The notes under the pieces are model-generated. The model did not search any database and was not told the DNA's origin. It saw only the letters and a program-made list of their open reading frames with translations. From positions 1 to 49,022 of the forward strand of contig JALSLY010000052.1 of NCBI GenBank assembly GCA_026988035.1: a stretch of DNA of 49,022 bases, given 5' to 3'. This stretch comes from Thermotogae bacterium (GTDB taxonomy: Bacteria > Thermotogota > Thermotogae > Mesoaciditogales > Mesoaciditogaceae). This document shows, piece after piece, positions 23,110 to 32,713 of this stretch (positions within the stretch are counted from its first letter, which is position 1; each line of letters begins with the position of its first letter). A program made the translations under genes and the position numbers.

Positions 23110-25759
23110 AACTCTAAATGAGGGAAATCTGGATGCCATGTTGCGTTCTTTAGCTGCTTTGATCGTGGATGCCACAGGTGCTGAACACGCTGATCTCTAT
23201 GTGTATGAAGAAGAGCATAAGCAGCTAAGGCTCATGACTCCTAACATTGATAATAATATACCAAAGATAAAGATCAAAGATCTTCAAGCCGATATCCTGA
23301 AACCATTTGATTTTAACGGAAAGCTTGCCATTCCACTAACATTGAACGGGAAATTGGTAGGTGTTACGCTCATTACCAACGGTAAAGTTCCTGACAAAGC
23401 TGTACTGTCCCAGATTTCGAACCTTCTTAAGTTGTGCCTTGAACTCGAAAACAAGAATGCCACGCTTTTTAAACTTTCGGCACTCGAAGAATTAGATTCT
23501 GCTCTTATTTCTGTACCAATGGATTTTGATGCCTTATACAACCAGGTATTAGAATTTGCCATGAGGGTCTTAAACGCCGAGAAGGGAGCAATATGGCTTT
23601 CAGGTAAAGAAGAGCTTGTTATTTCGTATACTTATGGCATATCCGAAAAAGAGATCTTGAGACGCCGTGTCAAAATTGGTCATGGGATGGTAGGGTGGAT
23701 AGCAAAAAACTCTCTTCCTCTTTTGTCCACTTCTTCGAAGATCGATCCACGAGTATCAAATGATATATTGGATTTCAAAATCAAATCCGCCATTGGTGTG
23801 CCTATAACCAAAGATGGTGAATTGATTGGAGTTATGATGCTGTTCAATCGAAAAAATACGGATTTTTACAGAACTTATCGTCATTTTGATGAATTTGATC
23901 TTTCCATACTTATGGCAACGGTTAATCGAATGAATTTATCGATGAGTAGAATAGAGCTCTATCTTAAATTAAATAGCGAAAACAAACGTCTCAAAGAACT
24001 CCAACGCCAAAGTGAAGAATATATTTCATACCAAAGAGAACAGGTTAGACTTCTCAGTGCACTTCAAAAAATAATGAAAGCCATGAGGAACGCACAAGAT
24101 ATTCGAAATATTTACAAAATAGTTTTGATAGGTCTTACTTCTGGTATGGGTTTTGGCTTTAACAGGGCACTGCTACTTGAAAAAAACGAGTCAACTAAAA
24201 CTCTTGAAGCAAAAGAGTGGCTCGGTCCCTCTTCAGAGAATGAAGTCGATTCTTCATGGCGTACAGCCAAAGAGCGTGAAAGTTTGTACGCTGATTTCTC
24301 ACAGTATCTTAGAGAAGAAGCAATGTCCATAGACCTTTCCAATGGTTTGACCAAGATGGCAAACGGAAAGAGTTTTTCTTATGTGGGCGATTACATATTT
24401 GACAGAGTTATAAATCGTGCCAAGATTGTACATGTAACCCGCATGCTTGCGACAGAGCGCGGAAATGAGTTTATGGGGCTCTTGAATTTTTTGCAAGTTA
24501 ACGAGTTTGTGTGCATACCTTTGGTGGGAAGAAGAGAAGTTTATGGTGCTATTGTTTTGGACAACAAATACGCAGCTAAGCCCATAACTGATGACATGAT
24601 AGATATGCTCAGATTATTTTCAGAGAGTGTAGGATTAACTATAGAATCGCTTAAAAGCTATTCAGAGCTTAAAGAGAAAACGTTGAATCTTGAAAAACAA
24701 AAAATGACTATAGAGTATTTTAAAGATTTCGCTCAAAATGTACTCGAAAATTTGGACGTTGCTATTATTGTAGTTAACAGAGAGAATCGTATATTAGAAT
24801 GGAACAGAAAAAGCGAAGAACTATTTGGATTTGAGAAAGAAAGAGTTGTAAACTCAACGGTGAACATACTTGGTCCAGAATTTTTTGACATCTTTAATGT
24901 TGCGGAGAAAGTTTACAATGTCAAGGAAACCATTGCTTTAAGTGATTATAGGTTTGATTTCCATGGTAAAGAAATGTTTTTGGACATGAAATTTTCTCCT
25001 CTTCTGGAGAATAACACACTCAACATTATCGGATACATTGCGATGTTCGAAGATGTGACGAGAAAACACATACTCGAAGTTGAATTTAGAAATCGTGAGC
25101 GCCTTGCCTTACTTGGAGAAATGTCTGCAAGGGTAGCACATGAAATACGCAACCCACTGTCGGCAATAGGAGGATTTGCTCAACGCATTAAGAAAGTTTC
25201 TAAAGACGAAAAAATTTCAAAATACGTGAGTATAATATTGACCGAGACTAAACGTCTGGAAGAAATAGTGAATCAAACTCTTGAATTTAGCAGGGCAAAT
25301 TTGAACGCTAATTTTGTTAAAACTTCTTTGAACAAAATTATTAGAGAAAGTGTTGAACTTTACGAAGAGAAATTCACACTTAAAGGTGTAGAATTAAAAA
25401 TCAGTTTAGATCAAAATGAAGATACAGTCGAAGTGGAACCAAATCATTTCAAAGAGGTCATCATAAATCTTATCCAAAATGCCTTAGAAGCGGTTAAAGA
25501 AGGTAGTGGCATGGTAAAAATTAGCACACATTTAGATGATGAAGTAGCATCTGTGAAAGTTTGGAACAATGGAGCGTTGATTCCTCCAGACAAATTAGAA
25601 AAAATATTTCGCCCATTTTACACAACCAAAACATACGGAACAGGATTGGGCCTTGCGATATGTCGAAAGATCGTGGAAGATGAGCACAAAGGGAAAATAG
25701 AGGCTAAAAGTAATGGTAATGGCACAACGTTTAGCGTTACTATTCCAAGGAGCTCATAA
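23042..25759 (+). CDS. Multi-GAF, PAS histidine kinase
   Basis: This 905-residue sensor has no membrane segment, so it is probably cytoplasmic. In order: GAF-like (about 20-150), a second GAF (165-310) with KIGHGMVGWIAKN, a coiled linker, a third GAF-like region (345-545) ending PLVGRREVYGAIVLDNKYA, a PAS domain (560-680) with NRILEWNRKSEELFGF, then HisKA with H700 in VAHEIRNPLSAIGGF and a HATPase domain with NLIQNALEAVKEG, FRPFYTTKTYGTGLGLAI. NtrB/AtoS-like kinases share this core. The start is ATG 23042 behind GGAGTG, overlapping the Mut7-C gene. A single-domain response regulator follows and is the likely partner. Confidence 0.9.
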   Translation: MSKEYKENSEKYSTKCLVSQIIKTLNEGNLDAMLRSLAALIVDATGAEHADLYVYEEEHKQLRLMTPNIDNNIPKIKIKDLQADILKPFDFNGKLAIPLTLNGKLVGVTLITNGKVPDKAVLSQISNLLKLCLELENKNATLFKLSALEELDSALISVPMDFDALYNQVLEFAMRVLNAEKGAIWLSGKEELVISYTYGISEKEILRRRVKIGHGMVGWIAKNSLPLLSTSSKIDPRVSNDILDFKIKSAIGVPITKDGELIGVMMLFNRKNTDFYRTYRHFDEFDLSILMATVNRMNLSMSRIELYLKLNSENKRLKELQRQSEEYISYQREQVRLLSALQKIMKAMRNAQDIRNIYKIVLIGLTSGMGFGFNRALLLEKNESTKTLEAKEWLGPSSENEVDSSWRTAKERESLYADFSQYLREEAMSIDLSNGLTKMANGKSFSYVGDYIFDRVINRAKIVHVTRMLATERGNEFMGLLNFLQVNEFVCIPLVGRREVYGAIVLDNKYAAKPITDDMIDMLRLFSESVGLTIESLKSYSELKEKTLNLEKQKMTIEYFKDFAQNVLENLDVAIIVVNRENRILEWNRKSEELFGFEKERVVNSTVNILGPEFFDIFNVAEKVYNVKETIALSDYRFDFHGKEMFLDMKFSPLLENNTLNIIGYIAMFEDVTRKHILEVEFRNRERLALLGEMSARVAHEIRNPLSAIGGFAQRIKKVSKDEKISKYVSIILTETKRLEEIVNQTLEFSRANLNANFVKTSLNKIIRESVELYEEKFTLKGVELKISLDQNEDTVEVEPNHFKEVIINLIQNALEAVKEGSGMVKISTHLDDEVASVKVWNNGALIPPDKLEKIFRPFYTTKTYGTGLGLAICRKIVEDEHKGKIEAKSNGNGTTFSVTIPRSS

Positions 25760-25771
25760 CTGAAGATGTGT

Positions 25772-25877
25772 TCCGCAATGAGCAAAGCGAATGAAAGGAG
25801 TGGGATTCTCCGGTGGAGAATATCTTTCCCACTTGCGCTCCGCAGTGAGCAAAGCGAATGAAAGGAGTGGGATACTC
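25772..25877 (+). repeat. 39-bp direct repeat with 67-bp period in the response-regulator leader
   Basis: Copies at 25772-25810 and 25839-25877 agree at 37 of 39 positions (both contain GCAAAGCGAATGAAAGGAG then TGGGAT). The second copy supplies the AAAGGAG ribosome site of the gene starting at 25878; the first starts the bulged hairpin at 25800. Confidence 0.85.
25800..25832 (+). repeat. 33-nt bulged hairpin, copy P6 (alternative inner stem, in an mRNA leader)
   Basis: Read on the plus strand: GTGGG, ATTCTCC, GGT, GGAGAAT, bulge ATCTTT, CCCAC. It has exactly the 5-7-3-7-6-5 layout of P1-P5, but the inner arms are changed together from ATTGCAC/GTGCAAT. It lies 45 nt before the start codon of the response regulator and on its sense strand. 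Confidence 0.8.
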
Positions 25878-26231
25878 ATGAAGAAGATCTTAGTAGTTGA
25901 AGACGAAAAATCGATGAGAATTTTGCTGGAAGAGGAATTGCAGGATGAGGGATACGAAGTCAAGACAGTGGAAAATGGCACTGAAGCACTCGAATATCTT
26001 TCATCCAACAACCCTGATCTTGTCACTTTGGATATAGAAATGCCAGACATGACAGGATTAGAATTAGCCGGAAAAATAAGGGAAATGGGCAAGAACACTA
26101 AAATCATACTGCTGACTGCCTACAGTCATTACAAGCATGATCTGTCAAGCTGGGCTGCTGATGATTATATCGTCAAATCCTCAGATTTGACAGGTCTTAA
26201 GAACAGGATAAAAGAGCTTTTGGAGGTGTGA
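25878..26231 (+). CDS. Single-domain response regulator (CheY/Spo0F-like)
   Basis: This 117-residue receiver has D9 in VVEDEKS, the phosphoacceptor D52 in VTLDIEMPDMTG, the switch Thr in LLTAYS (T80) and K100 in DDYIVKSS. There is no output domain, so it must act on another protein or pass phosphate on. The ATG follows AAAGGAGTGGGATACTC; an in-frame ATG at 25791 would read through the hairpin repeat and is rejected. It lies 118 bp after the histidine kinase gene and directly before ileS. Confidence 0.9.
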   Translation: MKKILVVEDEKSMRILLEEELQDEGYEVKTVENGTEALEYLSSNNPDLVTLDIEMPDMTGLELAGKIREMGKNTKIILLTAYSHYKHDLSSWAADDYIVKSSDLTGLKNRIKELLEV

Positions 26232-26234
26232 TTT

Positions 26235-28958
26235 TTGAACTATAAAAATACCTTAAATCTTCCCTCGAAGATCATACCAATGAAGGCAAATCTTGTGGTG
26301 AATGAACCTAAAATACTTAAAAAATGGGAAGAGAATGATTTGTATCACAAAATAAGAAAAGAACGAGAAAATGCTCCAAAGTATGTACTCCACGATGGAC
26401 CACCTTATGCCAATGGTAATATACATGTTGGAACGGCAATGAACAAAGTTCTGAAGGATGTAGTTGTTAAATATAAAACAATGAGAGGATACAATTCACC
26501 GTACGTCCCAGGATGGGATACTCATGGTCTACCAATAGAACATAAGGTGTCAGTGGAATTGGGCAACAAAGCAAAAGAAATGTCCCGACTCGAAATCAGA
26601 GAAACTTGCGCAAGATACGCGAAAAAGTACGTAGATATTCAACGCGAACAATTCAAGCGTCTTGGTGTCTTTGGTGATTGGAATAATCCTTATCTCACGA
26701 TGAATCGCAAGTACGAGCGTGGCATATATGAAGTGTTTGCGGATGTTGTTGAAAAAGGCATGGTATATCGTGAAAACAAACCAGTTATGTGGTGTCCCCA
26801 CTGTCATACAGCACTTGCTGAAGCAGAGGTTGAATATCAAGATGATACTTCCAAAGCCATATACGTGAAGTTTGTCTTCGAAAATGCTCCGAATGAGTAT
26901 GTAATCATATGGACAACTACTCCGTGGACGCTTCCTGCAAATAGAGCCGTTGCGTTGAATCCAAACGTTGAATATTCACGAATTAAAGTTGAAAAAGAGG
27001 TTTGGGTGATCGCGAGCACTTTGGTCGAAAAGGTTATGAAAAAAGCTGGAATAGAAAATTGGAAGGTTTTGTCCACAATTAAAGGTTCTGAGCTCGAATT
27101 GAATACCTTGCTTGATCCGATATATGGTCAACCTCGCCCGGTTGTCATGGCAGATTATGTTCTAACAGATACAGGAACCGGGGCAGTTCATACAGCTCCA
27201 GGTCACGGAGCAGATGATTACATAACTGGAAAAAGGTACAATCTCGAAATATTCTCTCCCGTTGATGACTATGGTAATTATCTTGAAAATCTTCCTAAAT
27301 ATGGTGGTTTGAGTCTTTTCAAGGCAAATGATCTTATTGTGGAAGATCTCAAAAAATCAGGTGCTCTTGTGGCAGAAGAAATGTTCACTCACTCTTACCC
27401 ACATTGTTGGAGATGTCATGGACCTTTGATATTTCGTTCCACAGAGCAATGGTTCATATCGATAGATAAAAATGATCTTAGAAGAAGAACGTTAGAAGCA
27501 ATTGATAACGTTCAGTGGATACCAGCCTGGGGGAAAAACAGAATTTCTTCCATGGTTTCAGATAGACCGGATTGGTGTATTTCAAGACAGAGAGATTGGG
27601 GAATGCCGATCCCTGCGTTCAAATGTACAAATTGCGGGAAAACTGTAATGGATGCAGATATAATAAGACATGTGGCCAAAGTAGTTGGAGAAAAAGGTAG
27701 TGATGTGTGGTTCACTCTAAAAGCAGAGCAACTCTTGCCTGAAGGTTATAAATGCCCAGAGTGTGGAGAAAGTCAGTTTGAAAAATTGTACGATGTTATG
27801 GACGTGTGGATAGATTCAGGTTCGTCGTTCGAATCGGTCTTAAAGCCAAAAAATTGGTATCCTGCGGATTTGTATCTTGAAGGCAGCGATCAGCACAGAG
27901 GATGGTTTCAGTCATCACTTCTTCTGGGAATGGTTCGAGATGGGATTCCTCCCTATAAAGTAGTCGTAACACATGGGTTCATAAGAGATGAGAAAGATAG
28001 AAAGATGTCAAAATCGATGGGTAATGTTATAGATCCAAATGATGTTGTTTCTCGTATGGGAGCCGATGTTTTTAGACTTTGGGTTTCTTCTACTGAATAT
28101 AAAAACGATGTCAAAGTTTCTATGGGAATTCTTGAAAAACAGGTTGATGGGTATCGCAAAATAAGAAATGTTTTGCGTTTCATATTTGGAAACATCTCAG
28201 ATTTTGATCCTCAAAAAGATTCTACGGATGATCTTTTGGAAATCGATATGTATGCCCTTAATATGCTCAGAAGTTTAATTAAAAATATAACAAAGCATTA
28301 TGACAATTTTGACTTTCATAAGGTTCACCATGCACTTTTTGACTTTATCACGGTTGACATGAGCGCATTTTATCTTGATATATTAAAAGATAGATTGTAT
28401 ACCTCTGGAAAGCACTCACACGAAAGGCGCTCTGCCCAAACTGTTTTGTACAAAATAGGGATGTCTCTCATAAAACTCATGGCTCCTATCATTCCGTTCA
28501 CTACTGAAGAAATATATATGGCTTTACCTTTTGAGAAGCTGGAGAGTGTTCACCTGGAAATGTGGCCAGAGCTTGTAGATGTGGATGAGTCAATCATAAA
28601 GAAATGGAAAAAGATCAGAGAAGTTAGAGAAAGTGTGCTGAAAGCTCTCGAAGAGGAAAGACAAAATGGTCACATTGGACATCCTCTTGAAGCTTCTGTA
28701 ACTCTTAAAGTTGATCAAGAAACACATGAAATTCTTGAAACTTTGGCTCCTCAAGAACTTGCAGATATATTCATAGTTTCCAAAGCAACACTTTCAAAAG
28801 AGACAAATGATGATACCCAAGTGGAAGTTGAACATGCTCCAGGAAGGAAATGCGAAAGATGTTGGAAGTACTCCGAGACCGTTGGTGAAAATCCCCAATA
28901 TCCTACAATATGTGCAAGATGCGCGTCTGTTCTTGAATTGGAAGGGATGGAATCGTGA
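26235..28958 (+). CDS. ileS: Isoleucyl-tRNA synthetase
   Basis: This 907-residue class I enzyme charges tRNA-Ile. The HIGH motif is in [19 protein letters not shown] (here HVGT), the editing domain contains [17 protein letters not shown] and [21 protein letters not shown] is in [14 protein letters not shown], and the C-terminal zinc ribbon is [12 protein letters not shown]...CARCASVLE. It has the bacterial short-form length. It starts at TTG 26235, eight bases after GGAGG. The gene is the first of three tightly packed synthetase genes (GTGA overlap with glyQ) and may be cotranscribed with the two-component genes. Confidence 0.97.
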   Translation: MNYKNTLNLPSKIIPMKANLVVNEPKILKKWEENDLYHKIRKERENAPKYVLHDGPPYANGNIHVGTAMNKVLKDVVVKYKTMRGYNSPYVPGWDTHGLPIEHKVSVELGNKAKEMSRLEIRETCARYAKKYVDIQREQFKRLGVFGDWNNPYLTMNRKYERGIYEVFADVVEKGMVYRENKPVMWCPHCHTALAEAEVEYQDDTSKAIYVKFVFENAPNEYVIIWTTTPWTLPANRAVALNPNVEYSRIKVEKEVWVIASTLVEKVMKKAGIENWKVLSTIKGSELELNTLLDPIYGQPRPVVMADYVLTDTGTGAVHTAPGHGADDYITGKRYNLEIFSPVDDYGNYLENLPKYGGLSLFKANDLIVEDLKKSGALVAEEMFTHSYPHCWRCHGPLIFRSTEQWFISIDKNDLRRRTLEAIDNVQWIPAWGKNRISSMVSDRPDWCISRQRDWGMPIPAFKCTNCGKTVMDADIIRHVAKVVGEKGSDVWFTLKAEQLLPEGYKCPECGESQFEKLYDVMDVWIDSGSSFESVLKPKNWYPADLYLEGSDQHRGWFQSSLLLGMVRDGIPPYKVVVTHGFIRDEKDRKMSKSMGNVIDPNDVVSRMGADVFRLWVSSTEYKNDVKVSMGILEKQVDGYRKIRNVLRFIFGNISDFDPQKDSTDDLLEIDMYALNMLRSLIKNITKHYDNFDFHKVHHALFDFITVDMSAFYLDILKDRLYTSGKHSHERRSAQTVLYKIGMSLIKLMAPIIPFTTEEIYMALPFEKLESVHLEMWPELVDVDESIIKKWKKIREVRESVLKALEEERQNGHIGHPLEASVTLKVDQETHEILETLAPQELADIFIVSKATLSKETNDDTQVEVEHAPGRKCERCWKYSETVGENPQYPTICARCASVLELEGMES

Positions 28959-29806
28959 ATATTCAAGATCTCGTTTTCAGACTTAACAATTTTTGGGCTT
29001 CTCGCGGTGCAATAATAGAGCAACCGTACGATATGGAAATGGGAGCTGGAACATTTCATCCTTCCACTTTCTTTGCAGTTCTCAATCAAAGTGACGCCAA
29101 ATATGCTTTTATTCAGCCATGTAGAAGGCCAACGGACGGAAGATACGGTGAGAATCCCAATAGGATGCAGCGTTATTTCCAATATCAAGTTATCATTCTT
29201 CCCTCTCCTGAAAACTCACAAGAAGTGTACTTAGACTCTCTCAAAGTGTTAGGGCTTGGTGTGAAGGACCATGATGTTAGATTTGTTGAAGACAATTGGG
29301 AATCTCCAACTCTTGGCGCTTGGGGGATAGGTTGGGAAGTATGGCTTGATGGAATGGAAATAACTCAATTCACATACTTTCAACAGTTTGGCGGATTGGA
29401 ATTAAAACGCACGCCTCTTGAGATCACATATGGTATTGAACGAATTGCCATGTATCTTCAAGGGGTTGAGAACGTTTACAAAACCAAATGGAATGATGAT
29501 ATCACTTACGGCGATCTCTACCTTGAAAATGAGAGGCAGTTTTCTGAATACAATTTCGAAGTTGCTGATATTCATGTATTATTTGAGCTCTTTGAAAAAT
29601 ACTCCAACGAGTTTGAGAAACTGATCGAGAAGAAGTTGTATCGACCTGCATACGATCAAATAATCAAATCTTCACATGTTTTCAATCTGTTGGATGCACG
29701 CGGAGCAATTTCAGTATCACGCAGACAAAATTATATAGGAAGGATAAGAAGTATGAGCAAAAAATGTGCTAAGGCATATTTGGACAGGAGTGCTGCACAT
29801 GAGTGA
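28955..29806 (+). CDS. glyQ: Glycyl-tRNA synthetase alpha subunit
   Basis: This 283-residue catalytic subunit belongs to the bacterial alpha2beta2 GlyRS. It shows [18 protein letters not shown], the class II motif 2 region [20 protein letters not shown], and motif 3 in [13 protein letters not shown]. It begins with GTG overlapping the ileS stop and ends eight bases inside glyS. The arrangement glyQ-glyS is standard for this enzyme type. Confidence 0.97.
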   Translation: MNIQDLVFRLNNFWASRGAIIEQPYDMEMGAGTFHPSTFFAVLNQSDAKYAFIQPCRRPTDGRYGENPNRMQRYFQYQVIILPSPENSQEVYLDSLKVLGLGVKDHDVRFVEDNWESPTLGAWGIGWEVWLDGMEITQFTYFQQFGGLELKRTPLEITYGIERIAMYLQGVENVYKTKWNDDITYGDLYLENERQFSEYNFEVADIHVLFELFEKYSNEFEKLIEKKLYRPAYDQIIKSSHVFNLLDARGAISVSRRQNYIGRIRSMSKKCAKAYLDRSAAHE

Positions 29807-31823
29807 GTATGTTGTTGAACTTCTTCTTGAAGAAATGCCACCGATTGATGTGGATATGATAATGAAACAACTTGGTCCTATAGTTAAAAAATCACTTGAA
29901 GAATCGAAAATAGGGTATAAGAGCGTGGAAGTTTTTTCCACATCAAGGAGATTTGGATTCTTCGTTCACGGAATTTCCGATAGACAAAGTGACACAATTG
30001 TTGAAAAGAAGGGGCCATCTCAAAAAGTCGCGTACAAAGATGGAAAGCCGACAAAAGCATTCGAAGGCTTTTTAAAGTCTAACAACGCTACTCCTAAAGA
30101 AACCAAGATTGTGAAAATCAATGGGATACCTTACATATTTTTAAAAAAAGAGAGAGTAGGTCGTCTAACTGAAGAAGTCATAGCTCAAATTGTTCCTGAA
30201 ATTTTCCAATCTTTGCAATTCAAAAAGCCTATGAGATACGGTGATGGAAAATACAGATACGTTCGTCCTTTACATTCGATACTTTCTTTAATGAATAATA
30301 GGATCGTAGAATTTGAATTTTTGGGAAAGCGTGCATCAAACATTACGAAAAGTCATCGATATTTGGGAGAAAAACTTGAAATTAAAAGCGCAAGCGAGTA
30401 TGAAAACGTGCTCAAAGAAAAAATGGTTGTTATTCACGTTAATGCCAGAGAAGCGATGATCAAATCTGCTATTTCAAAAACCGGCCTTGACGTTGTGAAG
30501 GACAATATTCTTGTTCACGAAATTGCATTGATCACAGAATATCCTCAACCGGTGATTGGAGAATTTCGTGATCAGTTCTTAAACCTTCCAGAACCGATCT
30601 TAAGAACTGTTCTTCGTCATCATCAACGTACATTTGTAACACACAAAAACGGAAAAATATCAAAAAGCTTCCTCGCTTTTCAAGACGGGCCTACCTCGAG
30701 AAGCGAAAATGTCAAAATAGGCTATGAACGTGTTATCAATGCTCGCCTTGCGGATGCAGATTTTTACTACAAAGAGGATACTTCGATACCATTCGAAAAA
30801 TTCAACGATAAGCTCGAAGGAATCGCTTTTCAAAAGGGACTTGGTACGATTCGAGACAAGGTAGAAAGGATAAAGATCATAGCTGAAGATATCTCAAAGA
30901 ATTTAAAAATTGAGGGTTCGGATTTGGAACTGATCAAACGCGCGTCAGTTCTCTCAAAAGCCGATCTTGCAACAAATATGATATACGAATTTCCTGAACT
31001 TCAAGGCGTTATGGGAAGGATTTACGCATCTCGCACCGAGGATATCCGTGTTGCCATAGCTTTGGAAGAACAATACATGCCAGATGGGCTTGAAGGAGAG
31101 GTTCCATCTGATCCCATTGGTGCTGTTGTCGGACTTGCTGATAGGTTAGATACGGTAGCAGCAAACTTTGCGATTGGAGAGATTCCATCCGGGTCAAGAG
31201 ATCCATACGGGCTTCGCAAGAAAGTTTTTGGGATTTTGAGAATCCTGAATTCTTTTGAATGGGACTTGGATCTTGAAAAAGAATCTCAAATTGTAGAATC
31301 ACTCCTCGAAAAAGAAATTCCAAAAAAAGAATTTTCTGAATTTTTCAAAGGACGCTTGGAAGTGGTCTTGAGAGAATGTTATTCTATCTCTCAAGACGCA
31401 ACCAAAACAGTTCTTGAACTTTGGAAAAGTCCACTTCGTGCAAGATTAGCTGCACAAACAATAGATAAATATCGCAAGAGCGAGGGATTTGACGATTTCA
31501 TTGTAGCTTATACAAGAGTGCACAACATATCCTCCAAACATGATTCAAAAGAATATCACGTTGAGCTTTTTGAAGAAAGAGAAAAACCCTTGTTCACAGC
31601 TTACATAGAAAGCAAAACCAAAATAGAGGATGCGCTTGATCATTTAAATTATGGTGATGCTTTTGAGCATCTAAGAGCTCTCAAACCCTTCATAGATGAT
31701 TACTTCAACAACGTTTATGTTATGGCTACGCGTGAGGATCTCAGAAGAAACAGACTTGGGTTTTTGAAAAGTCTTGATGAACTGTTCCTGAAATTTGGAT
31801 CGCTCTCATTGCTATCAAAATAA
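29799..31823 (+). CDS. glyS: Glycyl-tRNA synthetase beta subunit
   Basis: This 674-residue tRNA-binding subunit is of normal length. It has the N-terminus [17 protein letters not shown], the central [16 protein letters not shown] and [15 protein letters not shown] segments, an HD-like region, and a C-terminal anticodon-binding DALR-type part ([20 protein letters not shown]). I place the start at ATG 29799 behind GGAG, overlapping glyQ. It ends at a strong bidirectional terminator shared with csoR. Confidence 0.96.
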   Translation: MSEYVVELLLEEMPPIDVDMIMKQLGPIVKKSLEESKIGYKSVEVFSTSRRFGFFVHGISDRQSDTIVEKKGPSQKVAYKDGKPTKAFEGFLKSNNATPKETKIVKINGIPYIFLKKERVGRLTEEVIAQIVPEIFQSLQFKKPMRYGDGKYRYVRPLHSILSLMNNRIVEFEFLGKRASNITKSHRYLGEKLEIKSASEYENVLKEKMVVIHVNAREAMIKSAISKTGLDVVKDNILVHEIALITEYPQPVIGEFRDQFLNLPEPILRTVLRHHQRTFVTHKNGKISKSFLAFQDGPTSRSENVKIGYERVINARLADADFYYKEDTSIPFEKFNDKLEGIAFQKGLGTIRDKVERIKIIAEDISKNLKIEGSDLELIKRASVLSKADLATNMIYEFPELQGVMGRIYASRTEDIRVAIALEEQYMPDGLEGEVPSDPIGAVVGLADRLDTVAANFAIGEIPSGSRDPYGLRKKVFGILRILNSFEWDLDLEKESQIVESLLEKEIPKKEFSEFFKGRLEVVLRECYSISQDATKTVLELWKSPLRARLAAQTIDKYRKSEGFDDFIVAYTRVHNISSKHDSKEYHVELFEEREKPLFTAYIESKTKIEDALDHLNYGDAFEHLRALKPFIDDYFNNVYVMATREDLRRNRLGFLKSLDELFLKFGSLSLLSK

Positions 31824-31835
31824 AATTCAAAGAAC

Positions 31836-31871
31836 AAAATCCCACACTACAGCTGGCAGATGTGGGATTTT
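31836..31871. terminator. Bidirectional terminator between glyS and csoR
   Basis: AAAATCCCACA (31836-31846) pairs with TGTGGGATTTT (31861-31871) around a 14-nt loop. The T-run serves glyS on the plus strand; the A-run serves csoR on the minus strand, whose stop codon lies at its edge. Confidence 0.85.
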
Positions 31872-32182
31872 TACATGGTTTTCTCTATATATTTCATGAG
31901 ATTTTTAAGCTCAGCCAGCTTCTCATCAACTTTTCCAGTTTCAACAGCGTCTTTCACGCACGTCTCTATGTGTTTGTTTATTACACTCGTGTTAGCCTTT
32001 TTTAGTATTGAAACAACAGCAAGAAGCTGCGTAGAAATATCCACACAATAACGCTCATTTTCGATCATTTTAATGATCGCATCTATGTGTCCGCGTGCAG
32101 TTTTCAACAGCCTTAGAGCTTCTTCATGTTTATAATTATGACTTTCGTGAGCCTTAACTGATAAATGCACTTTGTGTTCCAT
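31871..32182 (-). CDS. csoR: CsoR/RcnR family copper-type metalloregulator
   Basis: This four-helix DUF156 repressor has about 103 residues. The Cu(I)-type ligands are visible: Cys in NERYCVDISTQL and the H-x3-C pair in INKHIETCVKDAV. These helical repressors lose DNA affinity on binding metal. I use ATG 32182 (preceded by AGAGGCGAG), giving MEHKVHLSVKAH; the upstream in-frame ATG would add 20 residues encoded across a hairpin and is less likely. It is the last gene of the minus-strand metal operon but may also have its own promoter. Confidence 0.9.
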   Translation of the reverse strand: MEHKVHLSVKAHESHNYKHEEALRLLKTARGHIDAIIKMIENERYCVDISTQLLAVVSILKKANTSVINKHIETCVKDAVETGKVDEKLAELKNLMKYIEKTM

Positions 32183-32204
32183 TATTGCTCGCCTCTTTTC
32201 CTCA

Positions 32205-32223
32205 AAAGCGCATCCCCTTTTGC
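32205..32223 (-). promoter_or_regulatory. Inverted repeat upstream of csoR
   Basis: On the minus strand, CCCCTTT and AAAGGGG flank a 5-nt loop (approximate coordinates), between the HMA gene and csoR. A TAAAAT lies just upstream. It could be a second CsoR operator (these are C-run/G-run dyads) or an attenuator; no T-run follows, so a terminator is less likely. Confidence 0.45.
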
Positions 32224-32280
32224 TGAAAGGGGACTCACGCATTTCTATTTTAACAGATTTAATTAAATATCTGACTCATT

Positions 32281-32487
32281 TTACTGCTCTATACCAACAA
32301 CCTCATATGCAGTGTCTTCGAGAGCACTTCTAAAAACTTGCTCTGGTACTTCGGAAGAAGTTTTGACCTCTGCAAATCCGTTTTTGAGATCGACTTTTAC
32401 TTCATTGACTCCTTTAATTTCTGAAAACAGCCTTTCAACGGTTCTTTTACAATTTTCACAAGTCATTCCTTTTATTCTTATTTTCAT
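32281..32487 (-). CDS. copZ: HMA-domain metallochaperone (CopZ-like)
   Basis: This 68-residue ferredoxin-like fold has the metal-binding GMTCENC near the N-terminus (C10, C13) and YEVVGIE at the end. It carries Cu(I) or another soft metal to a partner. In this operon it sits beside a MerA-like reductase that lacks the N-terminal HMA domain found in many mercuric reductases, so it could also serve as a free-standing version of that domain. The ATG follows GAGGTG. Confidence 0.92.
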   Translation of the reverse strand: MKIRIKGMTCENCKRTVERLFSEIKGVNEVKVDLKNGFAEVKTSSEVPEQVFRSALEDTAYEVVGIEQ

Positions 32488-32506
32488 TTTTTCACCTCGG
32501 ATCCAT

Positions 32507-32671
32507 TCATTTGAGAATTTCTTCTTTCATTTTCTCATACTCTTCACGGGTTATTTCACCTTTTGCATATCTGATTTTGAGTATTTCCAGAGCTTCATTC
32601 ATTTTCATTCCAGAATTTTGCTCGTCGGACATATTTCCCATGCCACCGCATCTGCCTCTCATCATTGACAT
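32507..32671 (-). CDS. Short SHOCT-domain protein
   Basis: This protein of about 54 residues starts at MSMMRGRCGGMGNM. The N-terminal half is rich in Met, Gly and Cys, as in proteins that touch copper; the C-terminal half is a SHOCT hairpin (ALEILKIRYAKGEITREEYE). I chose the ATG ten bases after AGGAGG; in-frame alternatives lie 7-21 bases upstream. It lies between the reductase and chaperone genes on the same strand. The function is unknown; a metal-linked adaptor is inferred from context. Confidence 0.7.
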   Translation of the reverse strand: MSMMRGRCGGMGNMSDEQNSGMKMNEALEILKIRYAKGEITREEYEKMKEEILK

Positions 32672-32713
32672 ATTCACCATTCCTCCTTTCATAACCCTTT
32701 TGATTTCTTTACT

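Noticed and set aside
25791-26231. Longer response regulator starting at 25791
   Set aside because: The extra 29 residues would be translated from the bulged hairpin and direct repeat; ATG 25878 has its own AAAGGAG and gives the normal receiver N-terminus.
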